A DNA stretch of 64,000 bases from JBJXGE01 sp046154185 (GCA_046154185.1 JBJXGE010000035.1:1-64000); one strand, 5' to 3'. Shown: positions 1-8,757, counted from the stretch's first letter. The notes: generated by a model not told the origin, from the sequence alone. Made by a program: numbers and translations.

Positions 1-522
1 CGCCGCATCGAGGATCACTCGCTCGTCGATTTGTAAATCCTGCCCTGCTCGCAGCCCAAAATACTCGTCGCGTGCGTGCAACCCAGGCGCTTCGTATGCG
101 TGTGCGCGTATATATATAGGAAAGCACGCCGCGTGCCAGTGAGCCGTGTTCCGGGTTCGGTTTGCGGCAAGTCGCGACGGGGGCGTCGTCAGCGAGAGTC
201 GACGATCGAGGGCGGGATTCACTGACCGGTCGCGAACGACGCCGCGAATTCGCGCGCCTCATGCCGAGCCTCCGCGCCAGCACGACGGCCGATGCGGCGA
301 TATACAGGTTTGGTGAAATGTAGTCGGCAATTCGGCGAAGGCGTAGACCAGCTCGCGAGTCAGGCGAGACAAGCGGGTTGCATGGGTATGTGGTCACCGT
401 GGTGTCGGGAGCAGCCCGACCGTTGGTTGTTCGACGGATGCGGTCGTCTCTGAGGCCAAGGCTCCCTTGCCGCGCCCGAAGGGACTCGTTCTGTGCAGGC
501 TCGACCGAGTAGAATCTGTTCC
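1..522. other. left-edge non-coding stretch with degraded sequence
   Basis: I find no convincing gene here. An open frame from base 1 ends at 34-36 and could be the last codons of a plus-strand gene cut by the window edge, but about a dozen codons cannot be assigned. A TA-rich run (tatatatata) lies near 108-118. The segment 183-284 is a diverged copy of the 3' end of the exported-protein gene at 4416-5204. The rest shows no recognisable motif. Confidence 0.5.
183..284. repeat. diverged duplicate of the 3' end of the gene at 4416-5204
   Basis: This segment aligns with 4379-4504 apart from a ~27-bp gap in this copy and scattered substitutions. Both copies share the core gagagtcgacgatcgag and then cactgaccggtcgcg. 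In the minus-strand frame this copy still encodes an AGAE...EAREF...ATGQ-stop ending, like the AGAEDLQEARER...SATGQ-stop end of the intact gene. The match continues past the stop codon, so DNA was duplicated rather than only a protein domain. No upstream coding part is left here. Confidence 0.6.
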
Positions 523-981
523 ATGAGAGCAAGAACATACGTAGACACATCCGTGATCGGCGGCTGCGAGGACGAGGAGTGGCGAGCGCACTCGAATCGC
601 CTCATCGAGGCATTCGCGCGCGGAGAACGCGTGATGGTCATCTCGGATGTCACGCTGGATGAACTCTCCACCGCGCCGGCGCAAGTCCGTGCACATCTCG
701 CTCGTGTCCCCGCTGCCAGCATCGAGGCGGTGAAGCTGGGCACGGAGGCCATCGACCTGGCTGACGCCTACATTTCGACGGGTGTCGTCGTTCCTAAGTT
801 GCGTCCAGACGCTCAACACATCGCGATCGCAACGGTCGCGCGCGTCGACGTGCTAGTGAGCTGGAACTTCCGCCACATCGTGAATCTGGAGCGAATCCAT
901 GGCTACAACTCCGTGAACTTGAGGCTCGGTTATCCGCTGCTGGAGATCCGAACCCCCCGAGAGGTGCTTGGCGATGACTAG
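523..981 (+). CDS. PIN-domain protein, probable VapC-like toxin
   Basis: This 152-residue protein fits a single PIN domain, the fold of VapC-type metal-dependent RNases. The acidic residues expected in a PIN active site can be placed: D8 in YVDTSV, E47 in TLDEL, D96 in RPDAQHIAIA, and N115 in SWNFRHI at the fourth position. The ATG at 523 is preferred to an in-frame GTG at 493, because the canonical first beta strand (RTYVDTSV) then follows directly. The last 8 bp overlap the next gene, so the two are almost certainly cotranscribed as a toxin-antitoxin pair. RNA targets cannot be read from sequence. A PIN protein with no toxin role is possible. Confidence 0.8.
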   Translation: MRARTYVDTSVIGGCEDEEWRAHSNRLIEAFARGERVMVISDVTLDELSTAPAQVRAHLARVPAASIEAVKLGTEAIDLADAYISTGVVVPKLRPDAQHIAIATVARVDVLVSWNFRHIVNLERIHGYNSVNLRLGYPLLEIRTPREVLGDD

Positions 982-1174
982 GGAGAAGCGGTTCGACGCG
1001 GTCAAGTTGATGAGATTGCTCCGTGACAAGGTCGCGGCAGAGATCGAAACGCTGTCCCCCGACGAACAGCTGGCTCGACTCAATCGCCCTCTTGCGGACC
1101 CACTTCTCGAAAGGATTCGCCAGATGGCTGTCCAAGCCGCCGATGCAGCGGGCACGGCTCCGCGTCGCAGATGA
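974..1174 (+). CDS. small partner of the PIN protein, probable antitoxin
   Basis: This 66-residue charged protein starts at ATG 974, inside the end of the PIN gene in another frame. Its N-terminus (KRFDAVKLMRLLRDKVAAEIE) resembles small proteins commonly found beside PIN toxins, with an FDAVK..R..RDK..EE helix. I recall that resemblance and have not tested it. No ribbon-helix-helix or AbrB DNA-binding motif is clear. The toxin-first order is the reverse of classic vapBC. Function as antitoxin is inferred from size and overlap. Confidence 0.6.
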   Translation: MTREKRFDAVKLMRLLRDKVAAEIETLSPDEQLARLNRPLADPLLERIRQMAVQAADAAGTAPRRR

Positions 1175-1562
1175 TCGGCAGGGACGTCGGGAGGTCAACG
1201 CGACCCACTTCGTAGGTTGACCAAAGGGAGAACCTCACGAAGTATCAGCGACTTCAGGTCGCCGACGTTGTCCGTCACATAGATGACGCCACACTCGGCC
1301 TGCTGTGCGGCGCTTTATCGACTACCCGGCCTACTCGATTCGCTCGTGCAACCGTTGCCGGTAAATCGCGAGAGCATCCTCTACGCGATGGTGGACGATC
1401 GGATGATTCGCGAGTGCGACGCCGGTCATCGTGTCTAAGCCACAAGCAAACGAGCCTCAATTCAACGGCAGCGCGCTCGAGCCGCGTGCGTCTTGTCGCG
1501 TGTCATCGGAGTCGTTAGAGTTCGGAGGCGTGAAGATCGCGTAACGAGCAGGAGCTGGCGGC
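1175..1562. other. intergenic, possible gene remnant
   Basis: No full gene is visible in these 388 bp. A plus-strand frame ending at the TAA near 1435 reads SILYAMVDDRMIRECDAGHRV-stop and looks protein-like, but it has no start or domain upstream. It may be the end of a decayed gene. Confidence 0.35.
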
Positions 1563-2963
1563 ATGTTTTTCTTTCGAAGCACGCATAGACACTCGCTTCG
1601 CCGTCGAGTTGCACGACACTTCGAGCCGGTGGCGCTCGAAACCCTGGTCGCGACGAAACGCCGGTTTCCGCGCGCGTGCCGCGTCGATCTTCAAGCGTCG
1701 CTCGAGTCCATGCTGCGCGAGAAATATCCCGCGGAGCCCTGCGGCTTCAGCGAGTTCCAGGAAATGAACCCGCCCACATTCACGGCAATCTTGACGAACC
1801 AGTTTCCCCCCACACTCATTGCGCCGCTCAACTACGAGGAGATCGACATCGGAGATATGGCGCCGGCGCGGTGTCTCAAGCACGCTTTGTGGCTTGCAGA
1901 AGCCGGCGACTTGCGGTTTGCCCTGCTGCTCACGCTGACCGGTCGCTTCGAGGCGCGCGAGGGCGTCAACGTCGAAATGCTCGTGCCGCCGGGCGAAGCC
2001 GCCGCGCGATTCTGCGAGGAGTTTCTTCGGGAGCTGGAGAGACGAGTGCACGGGGCCGGCACGCTGCGCGGAAAGGTGTTGTCATTCGAGGCGACGGATG
2101 ACTATCGCGGGCTACACAGCGAGATCAAATTTCATCGACTTCATCCCGTGCGCCGCGATGAGGTGATATTGCCCGCACCGACGCTCGCACTCCTCGAGCG
2201 AAACGTGCACGGTTTCTTGCGCAACCGCCCAGGTCTTCGAGCTTGCGGGTTGCCGGCTAAGAAGGGGCTGCTGCTCTACGGGCCTCCGGGCACGGGGAAA
2301 ACTCACACGATTCGCTACTTGGCGAGCGAGCTTCGCGACCATACAACTCTGCTCGTGACATCGGAGCAGGTTGCTCTTCTCGACCAGTACTTTCAGATGG
2401 CGCGCTTCCTCCAACCTGCGATCCTCGTGATCGAGGATGTCGACCTGATCGCGCGCGCCCGCACTCAGATGCGCGGCGCCTGCGAAGAGAGTCTTCTCAA
2501 CAAGTTGCTCAATGAGATGGATGGGCTCCGCGAAGATGCGGAAGTGCTCTTCATACTGACCACGAATCGTCCGGACCAAATCGAGGCGGCGCTCGCCGGT
2601 CGTCCCGGCCGCATCGATCAAGCGATCGAGTTTCCTTTGCCGGACGATGCTGGGCGACGAGCGCTCGTGGGACTCTACGCACGCGGCATGAGCGTGCCTG
2701 CGCCGGTGGTCGAGCGCATCGTCGCTCGAACCGACCGGGTGAGCGCAGCCTTCATCAAAGAACTCATGCGGCGTTCGGCGCAGTTCGCGTTGGAGGCGAA
2801 CGGCGGACCGGCGCTCACTCTGAGCGCCGCGCACGTCGAGTTCGCGCTCGAAGAGATGCTCCTGAGCGGCGGCAGCTTGAACGCCCGGCTTTTGGGTGGG
2901 GCCGAAGCGTTGCCATCCACGGCGGATGCCATTCATGACGCGCTTCCAAAATTGCGCGCATGA
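1563..2963 (+). CDS. AAA+ ATPase with an uncharacterised N-terminal region
   Basis: This 466-residue protein has a C-terminal AAA+ module. It carries Walker A GPPGTGKT at 240-247, Walker B LVIEDVD with D292 in the acidic pair, sensor 1 TTNRPD and an arginine-finger-type GRPGRIDQ. This is the classic AAA (FtsH/CDC48/BCS1-like) organisation in which ATP hydrolysis drives remodelling of a protein substrate. The first ~210 residues match no domain I recognise and presumably select the substrate. There is no transmembrane segment and no HExxH protease motif, so it is not FtsH. The start at 1563 is the first ATG of a frame with no better candidate. It stands alone, with no operon partner. Confidence 0.8.
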   Translation: MFFFRSTHRHSLRRRVARHFEPVALETLVATKRRFPRACRVDLQASLESMLREKYPAEPCGFSEFQEMNPPTFTAILTNQFPPTLIAPLNYEEIDIGDMAPARCLKHALWLAEAGDLRFALLLTLTGRFEAREGVNVEMLVPPGEAAARFCEEFLRELERRVHGAGTLRGKVLSFEATDDYRGLHSEIKFHRLHPVRRDEVILPAPTLALLERNVHGFLRNRPGLRACGLPAKKGLLLYGPPGTGKTHTIRYLASELRDHTTLLVTSEQVALLDQYFQMARFLQPAILVIEDVDLIARARTQMRGACEESLLNKLLNEMDGLREDAEVLFILTTNRPDQIEAALAGRPGRIDQAIEFPLPDDAGRRALVGLYARGMSVPAPVVERIVARTDRVSAAFIKELMRRSAQFALEANGGPALTLSAAHVEFALEEMLLSGGSLNARLLGGAEALPSTADAIHDALPKLRA

Positions 2964-3001
2964 CAGAGTATTGCGCTGGCGAGGCGAGCGCAGCGATGAC
3001 T

Positions 3002-3214
3002 TTAATCTCTCCACTCCACCGCTCGCAGAGTTCTGGATCGACGATCCACACTTTGGAATGAGTTGAGCCCAGCTCCGGCGACGCACACGCACGAAATCGC
3101 TTTCGGGCTCGCGGTCGACGATGGGATGACGGTCTTGCGGCCTTCGTCTGCCAACCGCGCGGCCAACTGCGGCTCGGACTGGCCGGTGCCGATGGCGTCG
3201 TAGCGTTTGGACAC
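3002..3214 (-). pseudogene. fragment of a pyridine-nucleotide-disulfide oxidoreductase
   Basis: Reading the minus strand from a GTG at 3214 gives SKRYDAIGTGQSEPQLAARLADEGRKTVI (residues 2-30). This closely follows the FAD-binding N-terminus of mercuric reductase/dihydrolipoamide dehydrogenase-type enzymes (usual form YDAIVIGTGQAGPSLAARLAEAGRKTAI). Two residues of the glycine-rich loop are missing, and similarity stops after the first ~30 residues, before the redox CxxxxC motif. The frame then runs in unrelated sequence to 3002. It appears to be a decayed 5' end. The rest of 2964-3227 contains nothing else recognisable. Confidence 0.45.
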
Positions 3215-3227
3215 TGTGGTGTCTCCC

Positions 3228-4034
3228 TTATCCGCAAGCGGGCGAGAGAACACAACTGAACGGACTGCTCGCCGGCGCACACGCGGGAAAAGGAGACGCC
3301 GGCACCGGTCCCATGCCGTTGATGTAGAGGAGCAGATAGAGGGCGTCCGCCAGGTCGAGTGCGCTATCGCTATTGGCATCCGTCGCCGCGAGGCACACGG
3401 ATGGTCCGCCGACAAACAAGTAACTGAGAAGGTAAATGGGATCGGCGATGTCGATCGCGCCGCTTGCGTTAGTGTCGCCGCGCCGAAAGACCGGCGGCTC
3501 GACTTCCACCGTCGCGCAGTCGGTCACTGGGATGATCGAGGCGCCGACTACGATCACAGCGGTCACGCTGGGAGGTGAACCCACGTAATCAACGAAACAA
3601 ATCTCATAGCTCGATGCGGCGGTTGCCTCGACGTCGTAGATCATGTGCACGACATCGTGCACTCCAGGGCCTAGCGTTTCCGTGCCCAAGAAGCTGAATA
3701 CGGTTCCGCAGTAGAAACCCATGATGCCGCCCGGAACTGGAACGAATCCGTTGCCGAAGAAGTCTGGGCCAAGACCGCCGTTCATGCTCTGAAGCGCCGC
3801 GCCGAAGAACACGTCGATCGGGTCGATGAGTGGCGTGTCGGCAACAAGCCCAAAAGAGAATCCCTGCACAGCGCCGCCCGTATTGGTGAGCGTGATGGCT
3901 ATCTCCACCCGGGTCAAGGTCGTCGCCGTCACATCGAGCGCCGTGAAGACGTAGTTCGGATCTTGGCCGACGAGGTCGCTGCTTACCTCAAGCGCCATCA
4001 CCAGCGCACAAAACTGCGAAATCCTCGCGCGCAT
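3228..4034 (-). CDS. exported protein with C-terminal dockerin-like EF-hand pair
   Basis: This 268-residue protein has a short hydrophobic N-terminus (residues 1-22, a weak signal peptide). A beta-rich region at ~25-180 resembles the cohesin-like domains found in this protein type. A dockerin-like segment at ~184-268 follows: FRRGDTNASGAIDIADPIYLLSYLF, then a second half with DANSDSALDLADALYLLLY and a cysteine-rich tail. The D-x-N-x-[DS] loops look like calcium-binding EF-hands. It probably acts at or outside the cell surface. No cohesin scaffold or catalytic domain is visible. It belongs to the family repeated at 19.6, 26.2, 37.1, 50.2 and 57.7 kb. Confidence 0.8.
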   Translation of the reverse strand: MRARISQFCALVMALEVSSDLVGQDPNYVFTALDVTATTLTRVEIAITLTNTGGAVQGFSFGLVADTPLIDPIDVFFGAALQSMNGGLGPDFFGNGFVPVPGGIMGFYCGTVFSFLGTETLGPGVHDVVHMIYDVEATAASSYEICFVDYVGSPPSVTAVIVVGASIIPVTDCATVEVEPPVFRRGDTNASGAIDIADPIYLLSYLFVGGPSVCLAATDANSDSALDLADALYLLLYINGMGPVPASPFPACAPASSPFSCVLSPACG

Positions 4035-4194
4035 GATGGCCTCCTCTCAACTCTCGACAGTCGGTACCGCCCTGCGCCGTGCCCGCCCGGGCTGGCGCCA
4101 TATTCTCACTCCGCTTTGGACGCGAGTCCATCAGGTTTTCAACGAGCGCGCCGGCGAAGTGCGGCAACTCGCACCAACCGACACGACGGGCGCG

Positions 4195-4326
4195 TGCTGA
4201 GTCTTCGCAAAAGGAGTAGCATGTCTCGCGGTAGTCGCCGAGCGTGCGCTCTACCGGCGTTCGGTCTCCCGCGCGCGCCGCGTCGAGCGCAGTGAGATCC
4301 GGCTCAGGCGTCGAGTCGTCGATCAT
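4195..4326 (-). pseudogene. possible remnant of an ECF sigma factor 5' end
   Basis: From an ATG at 4326 the minus strand reads TALDAARAGDRTPVERTLGD and then YRETCYSFC. This resembles sigma-70 region 2 of ECF factors (typical form LL.RARAGD..A...L...Y...VY.FC). The resemblance fades after ~45 codons and no region 4 follows, so an intact gene is ruled out. The match is short and based on memory. The remainder of the 381-bp gap 4035-4415 shows nothing further, apart from the repeat beginning at 4379. Confidence 0.25.
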
Positions 4327-4378
4327 TCGGGTCGTTGCGTTGCGATTCCCGCGATCGAATCAAGTCGCGATGTCACTG

Positions 4379-4504
4379 CGTCGTCAACGAGAGTCGACGA
4401 TCGAGCGCGGAATTTTCACTGACCGGTCGCGGACGGCGGCGCGAGTTCGCGCGCGGCACGCTCGCGTTCGCGCGCCTCCTGCAGATCTTCTGCGCCAGCG
4501 CTCG
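4379..4504. repeat. intact copy of the repeat also found at 183-284
   Basis: This covers the last ~30 codons of the minus-strand gene at 4416-5204 plus ~37 bp beyond its stop. It is the longer of the two copies. Confidence 0.6.
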
Positions 4505-5204
4505 TCGACGTGAGGGCGACCGCGAGTGCGTCGCCACCGAGGACGGCGAGTCCATGTTCGAGATCGATGTGCAGTGCGATGTCAATCGTTTGAAACAAGA
4601 GATCGGTGAAGTCGGATGCCATGGCGATGCGATCCGCGTCGCGAAGATGACCGGCGGCGCCGAGCCGCGTGAAAGCTGCTGTCAGCAATCGTTGACCCTT
4701 GTGCGACGGGCTCGTGAGGAGCAGGTCGCGCGCCGGCGCGGTTACGTCCGAGCGCCGCACCACCTCGGCAACACGATCGATGGCGTAGTCCCAGTGTGGG
4801 TCGTCGGCCGGCTGCATACCATCATCGCCGACGGCGCTCACGATGTGACGCAGTCGATCGAGTGACGCGAGCAGTCGCCGACGCTCGGTCTCGCAGTTCG
4901 CCCGCCCGGCAAGGCGCTGGTAAATCTCGACCCGCAAATTCAACGCGTCGGGCTCGTCGCGCTGAAGTAAAGCTTCGACCAGCTCGTTCGCCGACGCGGT
5001 GTCGACGGCGGCGCGAATCGCTGCGAGCGAGTCGAGCGTGACCGGCGTCGGTCGCTCGGGCGACGATGCGTCGAGCGACGGACTCGCAGCGGCAGCGCGT
5101 TCGCGTTCCGCTCGAGTCGGGCTCGGCGAACTCGCGGGCAAGCCAAGAGCGAGTGCGATGGCAAGGAGCAGCAGAGCCGCGCCGATCGTCGCGTGCATCA
5201 ACAT
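4416..5204 (-). CDS. exported protein of unknown function
   Basis: This 262-residue protein has an N-terminal hydrophobic segment (residues ~6-24, ATIGAALLLLAIALALGL) acting as signal peptide or anchor. An alanine/serine/proline-rich linker to about residue 55 and a mainly helical remainder follow. I recognise no domain. A helical-repeat domain is possible, given repeated patterns such as VDTASANELVEALLQRDEP. An ATG two codons downstream is an equally good start. The gene ends in a repeat whose second copy lies at 183-284. It is followed at the promoter side by the di-heme oxidoreductase gene in the same orientation (63 bp apart), so the two may be cotranscribed. Confidence 0.65.
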   Translation of the reverse strand: MLMHATIGAALLLLAIALALGLPASSPSPTRAERERAAAASPSLDASSPERPTPVTLDSLAAIRAAVDTASANELVEALLQRDEPDALNLRVEIYQRLAGRANCETERRRLLASLDRLRHIVSAVGDDGMQPADDPHWDYAIDRVAEVVRRSDVTAPARDLLLTSPSHKGQRLLTAAFTRLGAAGHLRDADRIAMASDFTDLLFQTIDIALHIDLEHGLAVLGGDALAVALTSTSAGAEDLQEARERERAARELAPPSATGQ

Positions 5205-5267
5205 GGGCGTATTCCCTTTCCCGACGCGGAGTGGCGGCTGCCGCGCATGCGACAGCCGCGCCGGAAA

Positions 5268-6857
5268 TTACTCTTTGTCGTTTGGATTGTTGAAGAGCGG
5301 GGTCAAATCGATGCTGCCGTGACCGCGCTGCGGGTAGTCCGGAGTCGCGGGATTCCCCGGACTCAAATTCGACGCGGTGTCGGGTGGCCCGAAGATCACG
5401 AGGCTCTGCAAGAATTCGATGACCCAGTTTTGTATGAAGTTCGGCGCGTTGGCGAACGAGTTGCGCGCTGATTGCGCCTCGCCGCCGTGTCGCAAGATGA
5501 CTTCTCGCAGGTTGACGCTGCGACCGTCGTGACCGTACGGGCCCGTCGTGCCAACGCCCCAAAGCGGCTCAGTCATGAACTCCTTCTGCAGCGTGCCATC
5601 GAAGTTGCGCTCCCAGAACTTTGGCCCGAGGTCGTGGCGTTTGAGGTCCGCAAAGAAGTTTCGCACGAGGAACGAGCCGCCCGCTGGCGCCTTGAGCGTT
5701 GGAAAGCCGCTAAAGTCGTTCTCTTCGACGAAGAGCGGCATCGCGGTCGCGAACAAATTGTTGAACACGCCATTTACGGGATCGTAGACGGTTTCGACGT
5801 CGGCGACGCGCCGATCGTTGTCGATCAGCAGGTTGGGAATGTGACAGGTGGCGCAACCGAACTGCTGAAACTTGAGCCGGCCGAGCACCGTCGTGAGATC
5901 CTGCCGATACGTGGCTGGTTTGAAGTAATTGAGCAAGTAAAACTCCACGAAGTCGACGAGCGCGGGATCGATCTCGTTCACGACTCCATCGTTGTCGTTG
6001 TCGTGCACAGGGCTCTGCGCCGGGATGCCTTCGATGGTGTCGAGGCTGCCGTCGAGGGTCATGCCGGATGGCGTCACGATCGAGCCGCCCGCGGTCGCGG
6101 CCGCGAGCAGCGGATCCGGCGACTCGAGGCCCATCTCGGCGTTGAACGCGCCGACGACGAACTCGCGAATCGAGATCGTCTTGCCCTCGGCGAAGAACGG
6201 GCGCACGCGCAGGTCGTGATCGACGCCTTGAACCGCGGAAGTGTCGACACTGCCGTCTGGATGCGCGGTGATCGACCCGTAATTGATTCCCTTGCTGATC
6301 AACGCGCGAGTTTTCGTGACCCCAGTCGCCGCGGCGTCCGCGATCGCTTGTTGGCGAATCGCGCGCAGCGCCTGCGTGATCTCGTCAGCGAGCATCTCTT
6401 GAAGTCCGAGGCCGAAGAGGTGCGGCGCGTCGCGACTGTCGGGACGCGTGAAGACATCACCGCCGAAGCCGGCGGCGCCGCGGGGCCGGCCATGGCAAGC
6501 GGCGCAGCTGTCCCCAAATCCTGCACCCAAGGAACCGTCGGCCTCGATGTCGCCGACGCCATCGTCGGTGCGCGGGCCGAGTCCTTGCTCGAACTGAAAC
6601 TTGCGCTGAAAGAGCTGGCGGCCGCGCGAGATCGCGCGAAATGGATCGCGTTGAATGATGAAGATCGACGAGTCGGGCAGCAGGACATCCCCTTGGCCGG
6701 CGCCAACTTGCCCGGCGAGCGACTTCTTGATTCCCTCGTTTTCAGTATTCGGAGTCTGCGTAATATCGTTGAGCTGCGCGTCGACGATGCTCGACATCAG
6801 TGCGACGCAAATCAGCGTCACGGTCCAAACTTCATGCTGTCGACATTTCCGCCACAT
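5268..6857 (-). CDS. exported di-heme oxidoreductase (DUF1111/DHOR-type, MauG/CcpA-like)
   Basis: This 529-residue protein has a signal peptide at ~10-27 and two c-type heme sites, CAACH at 118-122 and CATCH at 335-339. The wide spacing, GxGFGDSCAACHGRPRG context and C-terminal GHDGRS...ILRHGGEA region fit the di-heme 'thiol oxidoreductase-like' family related to bacterial di-heme peroxidases. It would act in the periplasm, passing electrons between a c-type heme pair and a peroxide or protein substrate. The partner is unknown. An acidic D-x-D-x-D-G segment near 286-291 (HDNDNDGVVNEID) looks like a calcium loop. Start at ATG 6857 follows a GAGGGG ribosome site. No maturation (ccm) or electron-carrier gene is nearby. 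Confidence 0.85.
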   Translation of the reverse strand: MWRKCRQHEVWTVTLICVALMSSIVDAQLNDITQTPNTENEGIKKSLAGQVGAGQGDVLLPDSSIFIIQRDPFRAISRGRQLFQRKFQFEQGLGPRTDDGVGDIEADGSLGAGFGDSCAACHGRPRGAAGFGGDVFTRPDSRDAPHLFGLGLQEMLADEITQALRAIRQQAIADAAATGVTKTRALISKGINYGSITAHPDGSVDTSAVQGVDHDLRVRPFFAEGKTISIREFVVGAFNAEMGLESPDPLLAAATAGGSIVTPSGMTLDGSLDTIEGIPAQSPVHDNDNDGVVNEIDPALVDFVEFYLLNYFKPATYRQDLTTVLGRLKFQQFGCATCHIPNLLIDNDRRVADVETVYDPVNGVFNNLFATAMPLFVEENDFSGFPTLKAPAGGSFLVRNFFADLKRHDLGPKFWERNFDGTLQKEFMTEPLWGVGTTGPYGHDGRSVNLREVILRHGGEAQSARNSFANAPNFIQNWVIEFLQSLVIFGPPDTASNLSPGNPATPDYPQRGHGSIDLTPLFNNPNDKE

Positions 6858-7249
6858 GGGCCCCTCTTTCGTTTACGGTTCGTCGAAGTGTCGGCGAGGC
6901 CAGAATCCAACGCGGCTAACGCTCACGCTGCATACTCGCCCAGTCCACTCCGATCACAGTCATCCGCAAAAACTCCGGACAATCCGCCAACGAATCTCCG
7001 GATCGGCGCCAAGTGTGTCCGGTTTCTGCATATGTGCTCTCACCGACTTGCACGATGACCACTCTCAACCTGAACGTTGGAGAAGATTACAGCCAGGCGT
7101 TAGCCGGCCCTGCGGCCTACCCCGGGTGATTTCAGAGGACGGCCCTGCCCTGGAGGGGCGGGGGAAAACTCAGCGCGCAAACGGACGCCGAGATCAGCTC
7201 GCCGCGCAACGCGCGATTCGTGAGCTGCGACCGACCCAAACTGGACTCT
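6858..7249. other. intergenic region with GC-rich inverted repeats
   Basis: These 392 bp lie between two minus-strand genes and hold no supported gene. The part at ~7099-7155 is rich in short GC inverted repeats (ggcc-ctgc-ggcc; then a GGCCCTGCCC / GGGCGGGGG stem). It looks like an interspersed GC-rich element or a transcription stop for the gene at 7250-8656. Confidence 0.4.
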
Positions 7250-8656
7250 TCACTTGGTCCACCGATAGCGTTCGCCAAGGTCTTTGCCGTTGTACGGATT
7301 TCTCAGGTCCACGTCACCGGCAGCATCGATCCCATCTTCTCCGACGGAATAGATGACTTTTGTCCCGACGTTCCACCGCAGCGGCGCGGTCGAAAAACTG
7401 TCGAGTGGCACCTCGGCGAAGAATTCTGGCACGAGATCGTTGAGAGAATCCGGAAGTCGACCGTGCGTGAGTTCGTAGCGACGCAGGGCGAGTTGGCAAA
7501 CGGAAATCCGGTGCCGCGCGGTGTGTTGGTAATACCGCCGGCTCAAACCGCTCGAAGAAAAGCTGGCCACGTTGACGAGTTGCTCGCCAATGAGATTGCC
7601 ACGCAAGAAGGCGAGGAGCGAGTTGATTTCGACGTGCAAGCGCGCTTCGTTGCGCTCGCAGATCTGTCGCGTCGACGCCCACGGAATGTTGGGGTTGGTG
7701 ACCATCGGGGGCATGAGTTCCAAGTACATTTTCAGTGTGGCGTTTGGCTTGAACAGAAAGCCGTCTAAAGACGACACCGAGTTTTTGAAACTCAAGTACT
7801 CCACTCGGAGTGCAAAGGCCCAGGTCTCGGCGGTAAGCTCACTTGTCGTGAGCGCTGCTTGCCATGCGGCCAGTTGCTCGAGTGTCGCTGCTGGCTGCGA
7901 CGCGACTTCGAGCAGGCTCTTCGTTCCGACCGCGGCGACCATGTTCGAGACCAGCCACAGAATGCAATTTCCTTCTGCTGCAGAGAGCCCACGTCCGAGT
8001 CGCAGGATGGCGAGCGCGTCCCGCGATGCTTCGTCGAGTTGCCCGGCCGCGGCTTTCTCCTTTGCACTGGCCGCAAGCAGTACGCTGATAGCTCTCAGGT
8101 AGTGAATCGGCGAAGCCGGCGGAGTCGTCGAGTCGGCAAGTCGGTCCCCCTCACGCCATTTCCAACTCGTCGAGTTTGTCGCGAGCAGGCTTTCGACGCG
8201 CGCCGCAACTTCCGGAAAACGCGGGTTCGCGTCAACCCAATTCTGAAACTGCGCGAGCGGATTCTGCGGATCGAGCGGCAGCGTCCAGTTCGGGATCGCG
8301 TGACGATCATCGGGCGGCTCGATGTCGCGCAGCCACAGGAACGCGACGAGCGTGAGCGCGCCGATGGCTGCGCCGCTCCACAAACAAATTTTGCGCCCGC
8401 GGCGGCGGCGTGTGCTTTGAATGGGAATTGCATCTTTGAGTGCGGCGTTCACTGTTGCATTCCGATCGAGACTCCCGTCCGCGTCCCGACACACTGTTCG
8501 CCGCGCGTCGCGCTTGTCAAGTGTCGAGTTGTCTGACGGGGTGCGACCAAAATTTTTCGCATCGCGACTCCCTCTTGCGGGCCGAGTCGGAGGCCGAGTA
8601 GAAATGGCGGCGGGGAATGTTCCGAGTCCGAGGTGATGCAAAGTCGCTTTCGACAT
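7250..8656 (-). CDS. membrane-anchored protein of unknown function
   Basis: This 468-residue protein has a long basic N-terminal tail (~1-88), one transmembrane helix at ~90-110 (ICLWSGAAIGALTLVAFLWL) and a large, probably periplasmic, helical region. The C-terminus (YELTHGRLPDSLNDLVPEFF, then VIYSVGEDGIDAAGDVD) resembles the end of type II pseudopilin-G-like and related planctomycete exported proteins, which often carry such a short 'G-x-LP-x-xL..L.P' and 'Y..G.DG.DD.GD' pair. ATG 8656 gives the longest frame. A later start is possible because the first ~80 residues look low-complexity. I cannot assign a function. Confidence 0.65.
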   Translation of the reverse strand: MSKATLHHLGLGTFPAAISTRPPTRPARGSRDAKNFGRTPSDNSTLDKRDARRTVCRDADGSLDRNATVNAALKDAIPIQSTRRRRGRKICLWSGAAIGALTLVAFLWLRDIEPPDDRHAIPNWTLPLDPQNPLAQFQNWVDANPRFPEVAARVESLLATNSTSWKWREGDRLADSTTPPASPIHYLRAISVLLAASAKEKAAAGQLDEASRDALAILRLGRGLSAAEGNCILWLVSNMVAAVGTKSLLEVASQPAATLEQLAAWQAALTTSELTAETWAFALRVEYLSFKNSVSSLDGFLFKPNATLKMYLELMPPMVTNPNIPWASTRQICERNEARLHVEINSLLAFLRGNLIGEQLVNVASFSSSGLSRRYYQHTARHRISVCQLALRRYELTHGRLPDSLNDLVPEFFAEVPLDSFSTAPLRWNVGTKVIYSVGEDGIDAAGDVDLRNPYNGKDLGERYRWTK

Positions 8657-8721
8657 TCGTCACCAAGGAACGCGAACCGCGCAACAGGTGGTACCGCCTG
8701 GTGACGGTGCGCGCGCAGAGT

Positions 8722-8757
8722 GGCAGGCTGCCGATGACGGCGGCCTGTCTGTTTTTT
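8722..8757 (+). terminator. intrinsic terminator, plus strand, no gene upstream
   Basis: An 11-bp stem (ggcaggctgcc / ggcggcctgtc, two G-U pairs, loop gatgac) is followed by t-g and then six T. This is a good Rho-independent terminator on the plus strand. The gene to its left is on the minus strand and starts at 8656, so no annotated plus-strand transcript would use it. Confidence 0.55.

Noticed and set aside
5472..7058. 528-codon plus-strand open frame opposite the di-heme oxidoreductase
   Set aside because: It is an antisense shadow of a gene with two heme motifs. Its translation is charge-rich, without domains, signal or ribosome site.
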